DNA of 64,000 nt from Chitinophagaceae bacterium (GTDB lineage Bacteria > Bacteroidota > Bacteroidia > Chitinophagales > Chitinophagaceae): NCBI GenBank assembly GCA_016721725.1, contig JADKHN010000006.1, positions 186,001-250,000 of the forward strand, given 5' to 3'. The position numbers and the translations under genes are program-made. Of this stretch, positions 62,501 through 64,000 are shown one piece after another. A model generated the notes under the pieces. That model did not search any database. It was not told where the DNA came from and was given only the letters and a program-made list of their open reading frames with translations. The first letter of the stretch is position 1; the number at the start of each line of letters is the position of its first letter.

Positions 62501-63213
62501 TGCCCGATATCGTACCGCCCAAGCTTTCAGTCTGTGAACCCTGGCCCCTGGCGGTCCAGCTCGACTATGAGAAGGAAGTGACGGGCATGTATATGAGCGG
62601 ACATCCGCTGGACAATTATCGTTTCGAGATGAAGTACTACAATATCTCGCCACTGGCCGATTACAATGAATTCAAGGCGGCGATCACCACCCATGCCAAC
62701 CCGGCCAAATCGTTCAGGCTGGCCGGACTGGTCATTGACGCCCAGCACAGGCTCACCAAACAGGGAAAGAATTTCGGGATCCTGACGATCGAGGATTACA
62801 GCGGGAAGAGCGAATTCATGCTCTGGAGCGAGGATTACGTCAAATACACCAATTACCTGGAGAAAGGGATGATCGTCATGATCGAAGGATTCTTCCGCCA
62901 GCGGTATAACAGCGACAGCTACGATTTCAAGATCAGCAAACTCCACCTGCTGGATACGGTAAAGACCGTCCTGACCAAGCAACTGGTCATTGAAGCCCCG
63001 CCCCAGGCCATCAATGCCGAATTCATCGCTTTTCTGGACAAGAATGTAAGGGCCAATCCCGGCAAATCTTCCCTCAAATTCAATATAAATGACACCCGTA
63101 ACCAGTTCAAAGTAGGCATGTACAGCCTGGAGAACGGGTTTACCATGAATGATGAACTGGCGGTTTTCCTGAACGGGAACCCGGATATAGAGGTGAGTGT
63201 GGTGACGGTTTAG
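59593..63213 (+). CDS. dnaE: DNA polymerase III, alpha subunit
   Basis: A 1206-residue replicative polymerase. N-terminal PHP domain (F-S-H-L-H-V-H-T-Q-F-S, A-I-A-I-S-D-H-G-N-M-F-G), then the palm with G-P-G-R-G-S-A-A-G-S and P-D-I-D-T-D-F-D-D-E-G, fingers with A-L-Y-R-P-G-P-M, thumb and an OB fold (E-F-M-L-W-S-E-D-Y). It is DnaE of the non-PolC kind. Start at ATG 59593 matches the family. It ends before a repeat-rich gap. Confidence 0.97.
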   Translation: MKFSHLHVHTQFSLLDGAASIKGLYKKAIADGMPAIAISDHGNMFGAFEFVKEAYNNKNDDGTLKIKPIVGCEFYITTDRTRKTFSKEEKDPRHHQILLAKNDIGYKNLVKLTSLGYIEGMYSKYPRIDKELIHKYHEGLIATTCCLGALVPQTILKKGEEEGENEFKWWLNIFQQDYYVELQRHGMPEQEKVNEVLLRFAKKYNVKVIASNDSHYVNQSDFNAHDILLCINTGEKQSTPANREFSDDDVLVKNKRFGFPNDQFYFKTQAEMIKVFEDLPEAIDNTNEIVDKVELLDLKRDILLPHFVVPSNFKSQDDYLENITWAGAKERYKILSPETEERIKFELGVIKTMGFAGYFLIVSDFIRAGRNMGVFVGPGRGSAAGSVVAYCIGITNIDPIKYNLLFERFLNPDRKSMPDIDTDFDDEGRQKVINYVVEKYGKNQVAQIITYGTMAAKSSIADVARVMDLPLAESRALSKLVPERPGINLKRLLHAPFTIKEAKNGDKSLEEKEALQPDDIENVKKLREIYGNTSLQSTILHEAEILEGSVRNTGIHAAGIIIAPKDLTELIPVATSKESELWLTQIEGGTIEEAGVIKMDFLGLKTLSILKTALQLIKQNHGVSIDIDTIPLDDEKTYKLYQHGDTNGTFQFESPGMQKYLRELKPDKFDDLIAMNALYRPGPMLYIPEYIDRKHGKKQVQYDLPDMEEHLKETYGITVYQEQVMLLSQKLAGFSKGDADVLRKAMGKKQIAVLNKMKAKFMEGAAAKAHPADKLEKIWTDWEAFAQYAFNKSHSTCYAFVAYQTAYLKAHYPSEYMAAVLNHAGSIDKITFFMEECKRMGLKVLGPDINESQNGFAVNQKGEIRFGFSGLKGVGENAIENIIEERKKHGPFSSVYDLAKRISPRAANKKSWESLAYSGAFDCFPDITRAQYFYQAPGDSQGLEKILKFGSIFQTQAASSSNTLFGDLQMPDIVPPKLSVCEPWPLAVQLDYEKEVTGMYMSGHPLDNYRFEMKYYNISPLADYNEFKAAITTHANPAKSFRLAGLVIDAQHRLTKQGKNFGILTIEDYSGKSEFMLWSEDYVKYTNYLEKGMIVMIEGFFRQRYNSDSYDFKISKLHLLDTVKTVLTKQLVIEAPPQAINAEFIAFLDKNVRANPGKSSLKFNINDTRNQFKVGMYSLENGFTMNDELAVFLNGNPDIEVSVVTV

Positions 63214-63220
63214 GGGTTGG

Positions 63221-63373
63221 AAGTTGGAGGTTGAAGGTTGGAAGTTGCCGCCGCGTGAAGTACTGAGCGAAGTCGAAGTATCGCCAGCGACATTAGGATA
63301 AATGTTGGAAGTTGGAGGTTAGAGTTTGCCTACTGTGAACTGTGAATTTATCCTCCGTAGCTTCAGTGAAGGA
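63221..63373. repeat. composite repeat tract after dnaE
   Basis: GTTGGAAGTTGGAGGTTGAAG words, then GTTGCCGCCGCG, a TGAGCGAAGTCGAAG insert and CGCCAGCGACAT (to 63293); a second GTTGGAAGTTGGAGGTTAG (63304 onward); then a hairpin ATCCTCC / GGAGGAT (63350-63377). The 288-nt gap to trxA (63214-63501) has no gene. Confidence 0.6.
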
Positions 63374-63463
63374 GGATCCGGCCAAAATGCCACCCTGGCC
63401 TGCCATTATTATTTAAGCACATCCTGTGTATATGTCATTACAACATATTCCCCGGTTTGGATG

Positions 63464-63471
63464 TAAATTTG
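63464..63471 (+). promoter_or_regulatory. -7 box of trxA
   Basis: TAAATTTG, an exact TAnnTTTG, 30 nt upstream of the ATG at 63502. Confidence 0.5.
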
Positions 63472-63501
63472 CCCTCTCTATAAAAAATTAAACAGAAAAA
63501 T

Positions 63502-63819
63502 ATGGCACACGAATTCACAGATGCGAATTTTAAGACAACGGTTCTTGATTCTGATAAATTATCGGTCATTGATTTTTGGGCGGAATGGTGCGGTCCCTGC
63601 CGTGCGATCGGTCCCGTCATTGAGGAACTGGCCAAGGAATATGATGGCAAGGTGAACATTGGCAAGGTCAATGTTGACCATAATCCCCAGGTTTCCATGA
63701 ACTATGGCATCACCAGCATCCCCGCGATCCTTTTTGTAAAAGGCGGACAGGTTGTGGACAAACTGGTGGGAGCACAACCGAAAGGGAATTTCGTGAAGAA
63801 GATCGAGCAGCACAAGTAA
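63502..63819 (+). CDS. trxA: thioredoxin
   Basis: A 105-residue thioredoxin with the active site W-C-G-P-C in E-W-C-G-P-C-R, the cis-Pro region S-I-P-A-I-L-F and the terminal helix. Cytoplasmic disulfide reductant; its reductase is probably TrxB at 37972. A bidirectional terminator follows. Confidence 0.96.
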   Translation: MAHEFTDANFKTTVLDSDKLSVIDFWAEWCGPCRAIGPVIEELAKEYDGKVNIGKVNVDHNPQVSMNYGITSIPAILFVKGGQVVDKLVGAQPKGNFVKKIEQHK

Positions 63820-63857
63820 GCGCTGAGTTAAACGATCATACGATTTCGCTTATATAA

Positions 63858-63879
63858 AAACCCGGCAATGCCGGGTTTT
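63858..63879. terminator. terminator after trxA
   Basis: AAACCCGGC-AAT-GCCGGGTTT (63858-63866 with 63870-63878) followed by a fourth T. It can act in both directions, between convergent genes. Confidence 0.85.
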
Positions 63880-63937
63880 GTATTGTTCATGAATTCAGAT
63901 CCCTCGTTCCTCGGGATGACAAAGGCAGGATACCACC

Positions 63938-64000
63938 CTAATGTGCCACTTGTTCCACCGCCTTCGGGTCGTGTTTATGTTTGAACATGACGGCGAATAA
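63938..64000 (-). CDS. 3' end of a gene that continues beyond the window
   Basis: The last 20 codons and stop (tag at 63938-63940) of a minus-strand frame that stays open to the window edge: L-F-A-V-M-F-K-H-K-H-D-P and then K-A-V-E-Q-V-A-H. A hydrophobic piece followed by a basic, His-containing tail would fit the end of a membrane protein. It converges on trxA. The protein cannot be named from this fragment. Confidence 0.45.
   Translation of the reverse strand, partial: LFAVMFKHKHDPKAVEQVAH

Overview
ORGANISM. The window looks like chromosomal DNA of a Bacteroidota bacterium, most likely order Chitinophagales (Chitinophagaceae-like). The basis is: upstream boxes of the Bacteroidota sigma type (TTG/TTTG, about 20 nt, TAnnTTTG); a short primary sigma factor of about 285 aa without region 1.1; families concentrated in this phylum (DUF3276/PUR, DUF3822, DUF4249, paired DUF3857 transglutaminase-like proteins, zinc-less SIR2); and many lipoproteins with short signal peptides. 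Genus or species cannot be named from the sequence alone. One tRNA (Ser-TGA) is present. There is no rRNA, CRISPR array, transposase or phage gene.  LAYOUT. 0-19.2 kb is mainly housekeeping: a TrpF-like protein, pyruvate dehydrogenase E1 beta (pdhB) and, 8.5 kb away, E1 alpha (pdhA), a UbiD decarboxylase, two DUF3857 proteins, TraB/GumN, DUF721-recF, a TPR membrane protein, ribH, a LutA-like Fe-S protein, an EVE protein, a sirtuin, a saccharopine-dehydrogenase-like protein and gyrA. 19.2-23.5 kb is an AT-richer accessory patch between gyrA and a DEAD-box helicase. It holds a TIR protein with a GRAM/PH-like C-terminal extension and, divergently, a roughly 812-residue membrane protein with a Rossmann-like cytosolic domain and a helical-repeat C-terminus; this is the best candidate for an undescribed system. 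25.0-29.3 kb (minus) looks like one envelope or metal-stress operon: ECF sigma factor, small membrane (anti-sigma-like) protein, Spy-like protein, YHYH lipoprotein, YwqK/MORN lipoprotein, SCO protein. 29.3-40.8 kb carries lpxK, 5-formyl-THF cyclo-ligase, rsmD, DUF3822, a MATE exporter, an outer-membrane protein, an M1 peptidase, a TPR protein, folB, trxB, a DUF4249 lipoprotein and rpoD. 41-64 kb carries threonine aldolase, pgi, DUF3276, an MsbA-like ABC exporter, tRNA-Ser, a CBS protein, mutS2, a PCC-domain lipoprotein, secreted msrA, a diheme cytochrome, a peptide-binding lipoprotein, an M1 peptidase, a flippase, an NlpC/P60 hydrolase, dnaE and trxA.  SEQUENCE QUALITY. Between about 20.4 and 39.1 kb at least twelve genes, including ones expected to be essential such as lpxK, are interrupted by one- or two-base indels, mostly in homopolymers, and reading continues in the neighbouring frame. 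Most changes look like missing bases, so assembly error is the likeliest explanation. For each such gene I give the span of the reconstructed gene and the break positions.  INTERGENIC DNA. Several short repeat families recur between genes, and two have apparently been read into coding sequence (inside ubiD and in an M1 peptidase signal peptide).
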